NCBI GenBank assembly: GCA_964536935.1
Contig: CAZIBD010000004.1
Location: forward strand, 6,470 to 70,469
Length of the DNA stretch: 64,000 nt
Source of the DNA: JASBRS01 sp964536935
GTDB lineage: Bacteria; Deinococcota; Deinococci; Deinococcales; Trueperaceae
Direction: 5' to 3'
Position 1 is the first letter of the stretch. Every line of letters starts with the position of its first letter. Both the position numbers and the translations under genes were made by a program. Under the pieces are notes generated by a model. That model saw only the letters and a list, made by a program, of their open reading frames with translations. It was not told the DNA's origin and made no database searches. This document shows positions 24,106 to 32,812 of this stretch, in pieces.

Positions 24106-24708
24106 ATGAGCAAGCCCCGTATCGGGATCATCGTTGGAACCACGCGCGAGAAGCGCTTCGCCATGACGCCGGCCCGCTGGATCGAGCAGCTCGCCTCGAA
24201 GCGCGACGACCTGGCGGTCGAGCTGGTGGACCTGCGCGACTACCCCATGCCGTTCTTCGACGAGCCCGCGTCGAATGCCCACGTCCCTTCGCGCAACGAG
24301 GTCGCCAAGCGTTGGCAGGCGAAGGTCGCATCGTTCGACGGTTTCATCTTCGTCACCGCGGAGTACAACCACTCGATCTCGGCGGTGCTCAAGAACGCGT
24401 TGGACTACGCGGCGCCGGAGTGGAACCGGAAGCCCGCGGCGTACGTCGGATACGGCGGTGTGGGCGCGGCCCGGGCGGTGGAGCACCTGCGCGGCATCCA
24501 CGTCGAGCTCCAGATGGCGCCCGTGCGTACCGCCGTGCACATCGCCGGGGCGGACTTCATGGCGGCCCGGCGTGGTGAGCGCGAGCTTGCCGACATGCCG
24601 CACCTGGCGGCGAGCGCCGAAGCGATGCTGGACCATCTCGCGTGGTGGGCGTCGGCCCTCAAGGTTGCCAGGGAGGCGGACCGGGACGAGGCCCTCGCGT
24701 TCGCCTGA
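24106..24708 (+). CDS. NADPH-dependent FMN reductase / quinone reductase family protein
   Basis: 200 residues with the flavodoxin-like fold of the NADPH-dependent FMN reductase family: IGIIVGTTREKR (phosphate loop), FVTAEYNHSISAVLKNALDY (FMN-binding signature) and a following YGGVGAARAVEHLR. It should reduce flavin, quinones or azo compounds in the cytoplasm. The start is the ATG at 24106 with AGGAG about 11 nt upstream. It is divergent from an HxlR regulator, an arrangement typical of quinone- or aldehyde-responsive systems. Confidence 0.88.
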   Translation: MSKPRIGIIVGTTREKRFAMTPARWIEQLASKRDDLAVELVDLRDYPMPFFDEPASNAHVPSRNEVAKRWQAKVASFDGFIFVTAEYNHSISAVLKNALDYAAPEWNRKPAAYVGYGGVGAARAVEHLRGIHVELQMAPVRTAVHIAGADFMAARRGERELADMPHLAASAEAMLDHLAWWASALKVAREADRDEALAFA

Positions 24709-24741
24709 GTGGCGCCCGTGGGGGTGCCGTCGAGGCGCGCG

Positions 24742-25362
24742 CTAGCGTCGAGGTTGCGCGCCGCGGTCGCCTTCGGGGAGCGGACTCACCAGGGCCCAGC
24801 GCGACAGCAGGCTCTCGCCCGACTCGAGGACGCGCATGCCGCTCAGAATGGAGGTCCACTCCGTTGCCGTGACGGTACGGGGATCGTCCGCGCGGCCGAA
24901 CTTCATCACGCTGAGCCAGGCCTTGCCTTCTGGGCGCAGGATCCTCTGGATCTGGCCCAACGCACCGGCGTGGTCCACCATGCAACACAGCAGACCCTCG
25001 GCCAGCACGAAGTCGAGCGACCCGGACTCGACGAAGTCGATCTCGGACGCGGAGGCGACACGAGCATCCACCACGTCTCCGATTCCTAGGCGCGCGACCT
25101 TCCGCCTCACCTTGTTGATCGCCGCGGGATCGAAGTCGACGGCGAACACGTGCCCTCCCTCTCGGACCGTCTTCGACATCGGGACGGTGAAGTGACCGGG
25201 TCCGCAGCCCAGGTCGGCCACCCTGTTTCCGGCACGAACGTAGCGGGCGACGAACCTGCGCGGCGGCTGGAACAGCCGCCGCAGGAGGTTGTCGAGGACG
25301 AACGCCGGAATGCGGCGGTCGTCCACGGCACAGGAGCATGTGGGGGCGTCGCGCACGGACAT
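24742..25362 (-). CDS. Class I SAM-dependent methyltransferase
   Basis: 206 residues. The SAM-binding motif VADLGCGPGHFTVPM (about residues 48-62) and the acidic FAVDFDP loop are clear, followed by LDFVLAEGLLCCMVD and LRPEGKAWLSVMKFG typical of small Rossmann methyltransferases. The substrate cannot be told. A Cys pair occurs at the N-terminus (TCSC) and another in LLCCMVD. It is converging with the FMN reductase gene and has no operon partner. No good Shine-Dalgarno sequence precedes the ATG. Confidence 0.8.
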   Translation of the reverse strand: MSVRDAPTCSCAVDDRRIPAFVLDNLLRRLFQPPRRFVARYVRAGNRVADLGCGPGHFTVPMSKTVREGGHVFAVDFDPAAINKVRRKVARLGIGDVVDARVASASEIDFVESGSLDFVLAEGLLCCMVDHAGALGQIQRILRPEGKAWLSVMKFGRADDPRTVTATEWTSILSGMRVLESGESLLSRWALVSPLPEGDRGAQPRR

Positions 25363-25470
25363 ATGGGCCGCATCCTACGGTGGGGCGGCGCTGCCCACAT
25401 GTCGTGCGGCGTGGCACCGAGGATCAAGGGCTTCGGTCGGGCGGGGCGCGAGACCTCTCTCGAGAGCCGC

Positions 25471-26640
25471 TCACGGTGCCGTGGTCGTCGATGGGACGAG
25501 CTGTTGCAGCGCGGCCATGATGACCGGCGTCGGATCCACCTGGGCGTCGACGGACAGCGCCATGATCAGGCCGAGACCGGGGAAGGTGCCGACGAAGGAG
25601 AGGTAGCCGGCGGTACCGCCGGAGTGGCCGATGACCTCGATGCCGCCCGGGAGGATGTAGCGTTCCAGGCCTAGGCCGTAGCCGGTCTGTCCCTGGTCGC
25701 CGGACGTGGAGACGAAGGTGGTCATGGCGTCGAGCGTGGCGGGGTCGCGGAACAGTGCGCCCGCGAGGAGGGCGTCGAGGAAGGCCGTCAGATCGCTGGT
25801 GTTGGTGATGAGGGCGCTGCCGCCGGCCGCGCCCGCCATGGAGGGATCCACGTGGCTCTGGTCGACGATGTCGCCGTCGACCACCCCGTAGCCGTGCATG
25901 TAGGGCTCGGGCATGGCGATGTCGCCGGGCTGCGGGAGCGAGGTGCGGGTCAAGTGAAGGGGTTCGAGAATGCGGGCGGTGACCTCGTCGCGCCAGGGAT
26001 GGCCGGTGGCTTGCTCGATGACGAGGCCGAGCAGGTTGTAGTCGGTGTTGGAGTACGCCCAGCCGGTGCCGGGCTCGAAGGGGCGAGGCTTCGCCGCCGC
26101 GAGGTCGAGGAACTCGGTGACGTCCCAGATCTTGGTGGGGTTGGCGGCGATGGAGGCATGGACCTGGTCGTCGATCCATTCGGGGATGCCGCTGGTGTGA
26201 TTGAGAAGCATGCGGACGGTGGTGCGGTCGGCGGCGTCGAACCGGCCGCTGACCGTTGCCGGCAGGACCGCAGTCATGGGATCGTCGAGCGAGAACGCGC
26301 CTTCCTCCACGAGCTGAAGGACGACGGTGGCGACGAAGGGCTTGGCGATGCTGCCGACGCGGAAGTGCGCGTCCGGCGTGAGGGGCGTGCGTGTCTCGAG
26401 GTCGGCAACGCCCGCTGCTCCGGTCCATAGCGGCTGACCTGCGTACCCCACGGCAAGGACCGCGCCCTGGAAGACCGTGTCGGTGCTGGCGACCACGGTA
26501 TCGAGCGCCGTCTGGAGCTCCTGCGCGGGCACGGACTGCGCGCTCGACAACCCTGCCACCCCGAGAGTCAGGAGCGCTGCCAGCGCCACGGTGAACGCGC
26601 GGCCGGCCGCGCGTCCGCGTTCGAGGATGGATCGGCTCAT
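25471..26640 (-). CDS. Secreted serine hydrolase (beta-lactamase/D-Ala carboxypeptidase family)
   Basis: 389 residues with a signal peptide (ending SSAQS). The class C beta-lactamase-like active-site motifs are present: SIAK (Ser97, Lys100), YSN (Tyr196) and HSGGTAG near residue 335. The family includes D-alanyl-D-alanine carboxypeptidases, esterases and true beta-lactamases; sequence alone does not decide. It acts outside the cytoplasm. The ATG has AAGGAGG 5 nt upstream. It precedes a small membrane-protein gene region on the same strand. Confidence 0.85.
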   Translation of the reverse strand: MSRSILERGRAAGRAFTVALAALLTLGVAGLSSAQSVPAQELQTALDTVVASTDTVFQGAVLAVGYAGQPLWTGAAGVADLETRTPLTPDAHFRVGSIAKPFVATVVLQLVEEGAFSLDDPMTAVLPATVSGRFDAADRTTVRMLLNHTSGIPEWIDDQVHASIAANPTKIWDVTEFLDLAAAKPRPFEPGTGWAYSNTDYNLLGLVIEQATGHPWRDEVTARILEPLHLTRTSLPQPGDIAMPEPYMHGYGVVDGDIVDQSHVDPSMAGAAGGSALITNTSDLTAFLDALLAGALFRDPATLDAMTTFVSTSGDQGQTGYGLGLERYILPGGIEVIGHSGGTAGYLSFVGTFPGLGLIMALSVDAQVDPTPVIMAALQQLVPSTTTAP

Positions 26641-26691
26641 GATGCCTCCTTCGCTACGAGGCGCCGGCAGCGCGCTCGCATGAGCACGTGC

Positions 26692-27420
26692 CTAGCCCCG
26701 GTTGGTGAGACGGACCATCCTCGCGCCGACGAGCACCTGCCAGGCGGCCGACAGCACCAGACCGACGAACGGGATGACGATGGGGATGCCGAGCAGGACC
26801 TGGTAGGCCGAGGACACGGTGAGGATGCCGGCGGCGAGAACGAGGACGGCGATGGGCTTGCCCAGCGCGCCCCTCAGGAGCACGACCCCCAGGATGATCG
26901 TGGCGATGCCGAGCAGCGTCAGGCCCATCGCAGACAGGATGCTCTGTGCCTGGATGGCGAGCTCGACCAGCGCCAGGTACCCGGCCTGGCCACCCGTGGC
27001 GTCGGCGGCACGGTAGCTGCTGCCGAGCCCCGCCGTGGCCAGGATCATGGCGCGAGAGGCGAGGAACAACGGAACCGAGAGCAGCCAGAAGCTGGCGGCA
27101 AGGGTGATCGCCGTCCGGTGGACGCCCTTCAGCAGCTGGAAGAGACCCAGGGCGGCGGGCATCAGCAAGAGCTCACCGACGGCCGCCAGCGCGAACAGCA
27201 GGGCCGGCCGCATGGGGTTCTCGAGCGCCTGTCGTGCGGGAACGGGTAGGGTCTGCCCGAGCCCGAACACCAGGGCCACGAAGAGAACGAGGACGGCGCC
27301 GGCTCCGAACAACGAGATGCCACCCCACCGGACGATGCCTCGTGCCTCGGGGTCCACACGCAAGCCGGTATGGAGGGGCCGGCGGCCGGCGGGGATCCGT
27401 GTGCTGCCGATGTCGCTCAT
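26692..27420 (-). CDS. Integral membrane protein, possibly DUF4386-like
   Basis: About 242 residues with six long hydrophobic helices and short loops; no charged catalytic residues stand out. The helix layout is similar to the DUF4386-like gene at 176-949, but the sequence match is weak. The start is the ATG at 27420, preceded by GAGGTGG; GTG codons at 27426 and 27429 are alternatives. It lies 66 nt downstream of the zinc-less alcohol dehydrogenase-like gene on the same strand, so the two may form a unit with it. Confidence 0.6.
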   Translation of the reverse strand: MSDIGSTRIPAGRRPLHTGLRVDPEARGIVRWGGISLFGAGAVLVLFVALVFGLGQTLPVPARQALENPMRPALLFALAAVGELLLMPAALGLFQLLKGVHRTAITLAASFWLLSVPLFLASRAMILATAGLGSSYRAADATGGQAGYLALVELAIQAQSILSAMGLTLLGIATIILGVVLLRGALGKPIAVLVLAAGILTVSSAYQVLLGIPIVIPFVGLVLSAAWQVLVGARMVRLTNRG

Positions 27421-27486
27421 GTCCACCACCTCACGGTCGAGTGGGCTTGCCGAGGCCGCCGCAGGGAAGCGGGAGGGTGCTGCCGG

Positions 27487-28524
27487 TCAGGCCGTGACGA
27501 TGACCTTGCCGCGAGCGTGGCCACCGCCGAGCTCGGCGATCGCCGTGGGAGCGTCGCGCAGAGGGTGCGTGCTGTCGATGACCGGCGCGATGGTGCCGGC
27601 GTCGAGGAGGCCGACCAGGGCGAACAGGTCGGTCTTCTTCGGGACGGAGAAGAACGGTCTCAGGCTCTGCCGGACGAACGGCGACGTTGCGAGGGCGGCG
27701 AGGACCCGACCGATGGACGCGAACCAGCGGTTTCCCGCCATGCTGTTGGGGATGAGGACCCCCGAGGGCGCCAGCGCCCGTCGGCACTCGGCCAGGGTGT
27801 GGTTGCCCACGTTGTCGAGGATGACGTCGTAGCGCCCTCCCCCCCGCGTGAAGTCCTCCTGCGCGTAGTCGATGACGTGGTCGGCGCCGAGAGCGCGGAC
27901 GAGGTCCAGGTTCCTGGCGCTGCACACGGCGGTGACCTCGGCGCCCATCGCCTTGGCGATCTGGACGGCGAAGGTGCCGACGCCGCCGGACGCGCCATTG
28001 ACGAGGACGCTCTGTCCGGCCTCCAACCCGGCCTGGTCACGGAGGGCCTGGAGGGCGGTGATGCCCGCCATGGGGACGGCGGCCGCCTGCTCGAAGCTCA
28101 GCCCCGCGGGTTTCGGGACGAGGGTCTCCTCGGATGTCGCGGCGAACTCGGCGAAGGCGCCTTGACACCAGCCGAAGACCTCGTCACCGGGCTTGAACTG
28201 CGTGACGGCGGCGCCCACCGCCTCCACGACGCCGGCCACGTCGGAGCCGCGGATGCCGGTTCGCGGCCTGCGGATCCCGTTGACCAGCCGGAGCACGTAG
28301 GGAAGGCCCTGGAGGATGGCCCAGTCGGCGGGGTTGACCGCGGCTGCCCGGACGCGCACGAGCACCCCGCGCGCCCTGACCGTGGGTGCGTCAACCTGCT
28401 CGATGGCAAGGGTGTCCGTCGTGCCGTAGACGTGCTGGACCACCGCCTGCATCCGTGTCGGAACGGCGCTCGCTCCGGGGCGTGCTTCGCGCGGCGTACC
28501 CTTGCCGCGAACGACGGTGCTCAT
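27487..28524 (-). CDS. NAD(P)-dependent medium-chain oxidoreductase (quinone oxidoreductase type)
   Basis: 345 residues of the medium-chain dehydrogenase/reductase family: AAAVNPADWAILQG, GSDVAGVVEAVG, the nucleotide loop GASGGVGTFAVQIAK, and a C-terminal RGKVIVTA. The zinc-binding Cys/His residues are absent, placing it with quinone oxidoreductase-like enzymes. An N-terminal extension of about 24 residues precedes the conserved start (MQAVVQHVYG). Its ATG overlaps the stop of a 53-codon ORF (ATGA), with GGGAGCGG upstream. Substrate unknown. Confidence 0.88.
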   Translation of the reverse strand: MSTVVRGKGTPREARPGASAVPTRMQAVVQHVYGTTDTLAIEQVDAPTVRARGVLVRVRAAAVNPADWAILQGLPYVLRLVNGIRRPRTGIRGSDVAGVVEAVGAAVTQFKPGDEVFGWCQGAFAEFAATSEETLVPKPAGLSFEQAAAVPMAGITALQALRDQAGLEAGQSVLVNGASGGVGTFAVQIAKAMGAEVTAVCSARNLDLVRALGADHVIDYAQEDFTRGGGRYDVILDNVGNHTLAECRRALAPSGVLIPNSMAGNRWFASIGRVLAALATSPFVRQSLRPFFSVPKKTDLFALVGLLDAGTIAPVIDSTHPLRDAPTAIAELGGGHARGKVIVTA

Positions 28525-28682
28525 GGTGCCGCTCCCTTCAGGATCTCTCGTGAACGGCGTAGAGCCGGGATCGACCTTCGCCGCGACCGCGGTGCCGTCG
28601 ACAATCCACCGACCATGGGCAGGACGACGACCGCGAGGAAGGCCGCGCCGAGAAGGGGCGCCGTCCGCTTGTCCGTTGGCAT
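28521..28682 (-). CDS. Small single-helix protein upstream of the oxidoreductase
   Basis: 53 residues: a polar start, one hydrophobic segment (LLGAAFLAVVVLPMVGGL) and a basic tail (RSRRRSIPALRRSR). GGGAG lies 7 nt before the ATG, and the TGA overlaps the next gene's ATG by 4 nt, which supports real translation and coupling. It resembles a small membrane peptide; no family is recognised. Confidence 0.4.
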   Translation of the reverse strand: MPTDKRTAPLLGAAFLAVVVLPMVGGLSTAPRSRRRSIPALRRSREILKGAAP

Positions 28683-28871
28683 GCCATCGCTCCCGTCCGT
28701 GCTTCTCCCGTACCTGGGGGACGCTGTGCTACGACGACGGCAGGGCTGGGGTGTGGCCCAAGTGTGGGGAGCGACGCAGGGCCGAGCAAGAGGCAAAGGT
28801 CCCCGGCGGGCGGGCGCCGATTGTCAGCGAGCACCCGTCGGGGCGCGCGGATGGTGAGCTTGGGTCGGCCG

Positions 28872-30455
28872 TCAGTCCATCGGGAGGGCGCGGATGAACT
28901 CAGCCACCATGCTCAGGTGGGCCACCTCCTGGCGCCAGGAGTCGGCATCGTGCCGCGGGCCCGGGAAGAAGGGGTCGGCGGTCGTGACGACGACGAGGTC
29001 CCGGTCGGGGACGAGCACGATGAGCTGGCCGCCGTGGCCCCACGCGAAGTGGACGAGATGCTCGCCGACCTGCGCGGACCACCACTGGTAGCCGTAGCCG
29101 ATGTCGTGGAAGAAGCCGATGTCGGGCCAGGCGTGCTCGGAGTAGATCTGGAGCGAGTCGTGCACCCACACTGCGGGAACGATCTGCCGGCCGCCAACGG
29201 CACCGCCCTGCAGGTACAGCAGGCCGAACCGGGCGGCGTCGCGGGCCGTGAAGTCCATCATGGCGTGGCCGACGTAGTAGCCGGACGATTCCCGGTACCA
29301 GTCGCCGATGTCGATGCCGAGGGGGCCGAACAGGTGGGTCTGGGCGAAGGTCTTAAGGTCGGTGCCGCAGGCGCGCGCGACGATGATGGCGAGCCAGGTC
29401 GAGGTGAGGTTGCTGTACTGGAAGGTGGCGCCGGGATCGGCGCTGAGGGGGACGTCGGCGACGAGCGGGAGGTAGTCGCTCGTGTACAAGGCGTTCCAGT
29501 ACACGTCGCTGGTCTCCTCCCAGGGGTAGCCGGCGCGCATCTGCAGCATCTGCCGGAGCGTGATGGCCTCCTTGCGGGGGTCCGTCACCCTCGGTGCCTG
29601 GTCGGGGAAGTAGCTGAGCATGGTCTCGTCGAGGCTTCCGAGGCAGCCGTCCCGGAGGCCGAGGCCGACGAGGGCCGAGGTGAAGCTCTTGCTGACCGAC
29701 TGAAGGAGGGCCTTGTGGTGGACAGTGCTGCCGTTGAAGTAGCGCTCGCCGACGAGACGGCCGTTCTTCACCACCAGCACGCTGTAGAGGTGGGGAAGGG
29801 CTTCCGCGTTGAGGTACAGCTCGGCGACCGCGTCGGGGTCGAGGTCCTCGGCGGCCGGCGTCGACACAGGCCAGGCTCCGCCGGCGACGGGGACGTAGTC
29901 GACGGCCCGCAGCGCGTCGCGGCCGGGTTGGAGGAGGGCGGCGACGTGCGGTCGCGCGGCGCGGATGGCGGCGTAGTCGAGGTGCAGGCCGAGAGGCGCG
30001 AAGCCCTTGGCGATGGCGTCGTAGGCCGGGAGCATCTCGTCGAACGGCGCGGTGACGGACGCGAGCGGCGTGCTTCCGGAGCTGTTCCGAAGGTACCGGT
30101 TGGCGCCGTGCTCGAGCAGCATCTGAACGATCTCCGTGCGCCCGAGGAAAGCGGCGGCGTGGAGGGCGGTGGAGCCGTCGCTGTTCTGGACGTCGAGGTC
30201 GGCGCCGGCTTCGACGAGGACCCGCGCCACCTCCGGATGGCCGAACGTGGCAGCGACGATCAAGGCGGTGGAGCCGTAGGCATCCCGAGCGTTCAGGTCC
30301 GCGCCTGCAGCGATTTGCGCACGCACCGCCGGGACGTCGCCGGAGAAGGCGGCGGCGTGGAGCGTCGCCGGTGCGGCCTGGGAGCCGGCCCAGTTGGCAG
30401 CGGCTAGCGCCATCAGGGTCAGGAGCGTCCGCAGGGCGGTCGAAGGGATCCTCAC
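28872..30455 (-). CDS. Ankyrin-repeat/serine hydrolase fusion protein, secreted
   Basis: 527 residues. A signal peptide (1-28) is followed by about three ankyrin repeats (31-130; ADLNARDAYGSTALIVAATF, ADLDVQNSDGSTALHAAAFL, then a degenerate copy) and, after a linker, a class C beta-lactamase-like domain (about 200-525) with SVSK (Ser253, Lys256), YSN (Tyr347) and a WGHGG motif (His474). It should be a periplasmic or exported hydrolase whose ankyrin part binds a partner or the domain itself. The start is GTG 30455 with AAGGAGG 5 nt upstream; the frame is open further upstream, but that part is not protein-like. Confidence 0.85.
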   Translation of the reverse strand: MRIPSTALRTLLTLMALAAANWAGSQAAPATLHAAAFSGDVPAVRAQIAAGADLNARDAYGSTALIVAATFGHPEVARVLVEAGADLDVQNSDGSTALHAAAFLGRTEIVQMLLEHGANRYLRNSSGSTPLASVTAPFDEMLPAYDAIAKGFAPLGLHLDYAAIRAARPHVAALLQPGRDALRAVDYVPVAGGAWPVSTPAAEDLDPDAVAELYLNAEALPHLYSVLVVKNGRLVGERYFNGSTVHHKALLQSVSKSFTSALVGLGLRDGCLGSLDETMLSYFPDQAPRVTDPRKEAITLRQMLQMRAGYPWEETSDVYWNALYTSDYLPLVADVPLSADPGATFQYSNLTSTWLAIIVARACGTDLKTFAQTHLFGPLGIDIGDWYRESSGYYVGHAMMDFTARDAARFGLLYLQGGAVGGRQIVPAVWVHDSLQIYSEHAWPDIGFFHDIGYGYQWWSAQVGEHLVHFAWGHGGQLIVLVPDRDLVVVTTADPFFPGPRHDADSWRQEVAHLSMVAEFIRALPMD

Positions 30456-30683
30456 GGTGGCCTCCTTCGCGTTCGGTCGACGACGGGTCGATGGGGAGAT
30501 CTGGAGCAAGACGTCTAGAACGGCAGGTTCTTCATTGTTCGCCGGCCCGGGGGGCCGCCCCAGGGCCAAAGGTCCTTCGGGCGCACGTCCCGGACGCGGT
30601 TGCCTTGCGCCGCGGCGCCTTCCGGCGCATGCTGGAGGTCGCGCTGGCTCGCCCGACGAGGCGGTGCCGTCCGAGGAGGCTCC

Positions 30684-31388
30684 ATGAGGCAGAAGGTCAT
30701 CGGCATGCTCGGCGGGATGAGCTGGGAGAGCTCCGCCGAGTACTACCGGATCGTGAACCAGCGCGTCCAGGCGTGGCTCGGGCCCACGGCGTCCGCGCGC
30801 TGCCTGCTGTGGTCCTTCGACTTCTCGGAGATCGAAGTCCTGCAGCGCGAGGGCCGCTGGGACGATGCGGAAGCGCTCCTGGTCGAGGCTGCTCGGCGTC
30901 TCGAGGGGGCGGGAGCGGAGCTCCTGATCCTCTGCACCAACACCATGCATCGCATGGCCGATGCGATCGAGGGCGCCGTGCCCATTCCGTTCCTTCACAT
31001 CGCCGACCCTACGGGCGAGCGGATCCGGGCGTCGGGGATGGAGCGGGTGGGATTGCTCGGCACGGCCTTCACCATGGAGCAGCCCTTCTACCGGAGCAGA
31101 TTGGAGAACCGCTTCGGCCTCGAGGTGCTGGTCCCCGACAGCGACGACCGCGCCACCGTCCACCGGGTCATCTACGACGAGCTGATCCAGGGGCGGGTCG
31201 AGCCCGCCTCTCGCTCCGCCTACCGCGAGGTGATCGCCCGCCTGGTCGAGCGTGGGGCCGAAGGGATCGTCCTCGGTTGCACCGAGATCATGCTGCTGGT
31301 CCGTTCCGAGGACAGCACCGTGCCGTTGTTCGACACCACCACGCTCCACGCCGAGGCCGCGGTGGAGGCGGCGCTCGCGGAGTCGTGA
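30684..31388 (+). CDS. Aspartate/glutamate racemase family protein
   Basis: 234 residues: IGMLGGMSWESSAEYYRIVN at the N-terminus, first catalytic Cys in LCTNTMH and second in VLGCTEI. The pair of cysteines on opposite halves is the hallmark of PLP-independent amino acid racemases of the Asp/Glu family. Both are intact. Likely substrate is aspartate, by similarity of the N-terminal motif, but hydantoin or glutamate cannot be excluded. The ATG has GAGGAGG 5 nt upstream. It is divergent from the ankyrin-hydrolase gene. Confidence 0.88.
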   Translation: MRQKVIGMLGGMSWESSAEYYRIVNQRVQAWLGPTASARCLLWSFDFSEIEVLQREGRWDDAEALLVEAARRLEGAGAELLILCTNTMHRMADAIEGAVPIPFLHIADPTGERIRASGMERVGLLGTAFTMEQPFYRSRLENRFGLEVLVPDSDDRATVHRVIYDELIQGRVEPASRSAYREVIARLVERGAEGIVLGCTEIMLLVRSEDSTVPLFDTTTLHAEAAVEAALAES

Positions 31389-31493
31389 CGACACGACGGC
31401 CCGTCCCGGCTCGGGGCGTAACCTACCGCTGTCCTGGCCTCACTCGACGAGGGTGTCGGCGCCGGGCGCAGCGCAAGGTACGGGGGTGCGATC

Positions 31494-32516
31494 GTGGCGA
31501 TCCAGTTCCAACGTGAGGTGCTCGAGGCGAGGATGGGGAGCCCGGACGGGTCGGAGGTCCGTACCCGCGTCGTGGAGGTTCGCTACGATCCCCTGCTGGG
31601 GACGTCGTCGCGGATCGCGGAGGGGGTGAAGCTCCAGACCGCGGATGGCGGGGCGCTCGAGCCGCTGCGGGGCCCGGATCCATCGTGCCCGTTCTGCGGC
31701 GAGCGGCTCACCCGCGTCACGCCGCGGATCGATCCGCGACTCGGGGGTGAGCCGCGCGTCGTCGTCGGGGAGGCGGTGGTGTTTCCGAACCTCGTTCCGT
31801 ACTCGCAGTACGCGGCGGTGGCCATCTTCGCGCGCCGCCACTGGCTGGATATCGAGGACTTCAGCGCCGGACGGATCGCCGACAACCTCCGCGCCAGCCT
31901 GCGATACGTGCGTACCGTGCACGCAGCCGATCCGCGGGCCCGGCATGCGGCCTGGAATGTGAACTACCTGTTTCCCTCGGGAGGATCGCTGCCCCACGCG
32001 CACGCCCAGGTGTTCCTCGACCCCCTGCCCACGACGAGGATGCGCCTGCAACAGGAAGCCGGGGAGCGGTACCTGCACGAGCACGGCTCGAGCTACTGGG
32101 AAGATCTCATCGCAACCGAGCGCATGCGGGGGGAGCGCTTCCTGTGGGACATCGGGACCACGGCGTGGGTCACCGCTTTCGCGCCGGTCGGCTTCCACGA
32201 GGTGCAGGCGGTGGTCCGGGATCGGGAGTCGATCCTGTCCCTCGACGATGACGACGTCGCCGCCCTGGCGACAGGGCTGGAGCGCGTGTTGCGGGGGTAT
32301 GCGAGCCTAGGCTTCAACAGCTTCAACATCAGCCTTTTCTCGGGACCCCTGGACGGTTCCCCGGCAGCGCGCGTCAACCTGGCGATGGTCACCAGGACGG
32401 CGATGCTGCCGTACTACCGCAGCGACGCGATGTACCTGGAGCGGCTGCACTGGGAGGCGGCTGTCGCCCCTGCGCCCGAGGCCGTCGCCGAGCTCCTTCG
32501 AGCTGCGATGGTGTAG
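31494..32516 (+). CDS. GalT-like HIT-superfamily nucleotidyltransferase
   Basis: 340 residues. CPFCGERL (about residues 65-72) is a zinc-knuckle pair as in galactose-1-phosphate uridylyltransferase, and PHAHAQ (about 168-173) stands at the place of the GalT active-site HPHxQ. Also seen are VFPNLVPYSQYAAVAIF and FNSFNISLFSGPL. GalT enzymes transfer nucleoside monophosphates between sugar phosphates. The HxHxQ reading with Ala between the histidines departs from GalT, so the substrate may differ. No other Leloir gene is near. GTG start, weak ribosome site. Confidence 0.75.
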   Translation: MAIQFQREVLEARMGSPDGSEVRTRVVEVRYDPLLGTSSRIAEGVKLQTADGGALEPLRGPDPSCPFCGERLTRVTPRIDPRLGGEPRVVVGEAVVFPNLVPYSQYAAVAIFARRHWLDIEDFSAGRIADNLRASLRYVRTVHAADPRARHAAWNVNYLFPSGGSLPHAHAQVFLDPLPTTRMRLQQEAGERYLHEHGSSYWEDLIATERMRGERFLWDIGTTAWVTAFAPVGFHEVQAVVRDRESILSLDDDDVAALATGLERVLRGYASLGFNSFNISLFSGPLDGSPAARVNLAMVTRTAMLPYYRSDAMYLERLHWEAAVAPAPEAVAELLRAAMV

Positions 32517-32634
32517 CCGGCTCCTCTCGGTGCCCACCTGGAGCCGCGCGCGCGGTTCGTGCTAGGCTTCCTATCGAATCTGCATGGCGATGGCGTTCGC
32601 CGCGAACCGCCTCTTGCTCGGCTAATGACGCCTA

Positions 32635-32648
32635 CGACGTAAACGTCG
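32635..32648. promoter_or_regulatory. Inverted repeat CGACGT-AA-ACGTCG before the complex operon
   Basis: A perfect 6-bp inverted repeat with a 2-nt centre, 6 nt before the AGGAGGT that starts the operon. It is a candidate operator. I could not place a convincing -35/-10 pair; TTGCTC at 32614 is a weak option. Confidence 0.4.
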
Positions 32649-32668
32649 CGAGCAGGAGGTGTCTTGTT

Positions 32669-32812
32669 GTGGAGCCGGCAAGAGCCGTGGACGTCCGAAG
32701 TCCGGAGGATGCGCGGGGACGCCGCGAGGGCGAGTCCCTCGGCGGCTGCCTCGTCACGATCGAGAACGCTCAAGCGCACCGACACAGCCATACCGGGGGA
32801 AAGCGCCGATGA
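32669..32812 (+). CDS. 47-codon ORF at the head of the Hyf-like operon
   Basis: GTG start with AGGAGGT exactly 8 nt upstream, one of the best ribosome sites in the window. The 47 residues are basic and polar with one Cys and a His-rich end (AHRHSHTGGKRR). The TGA overlaps the next gene's ATG (ATGA at 32809-32812), as between the other genes of this operon. It may be a small subunit, a metal-binding peptide, or a leader that couples translation. No family is recognised. Confidence 0.5.
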   Translation: MEPARAVDVRSPEDARGRREGESLGGCLVTIENAQAHRHSHTGGKRR

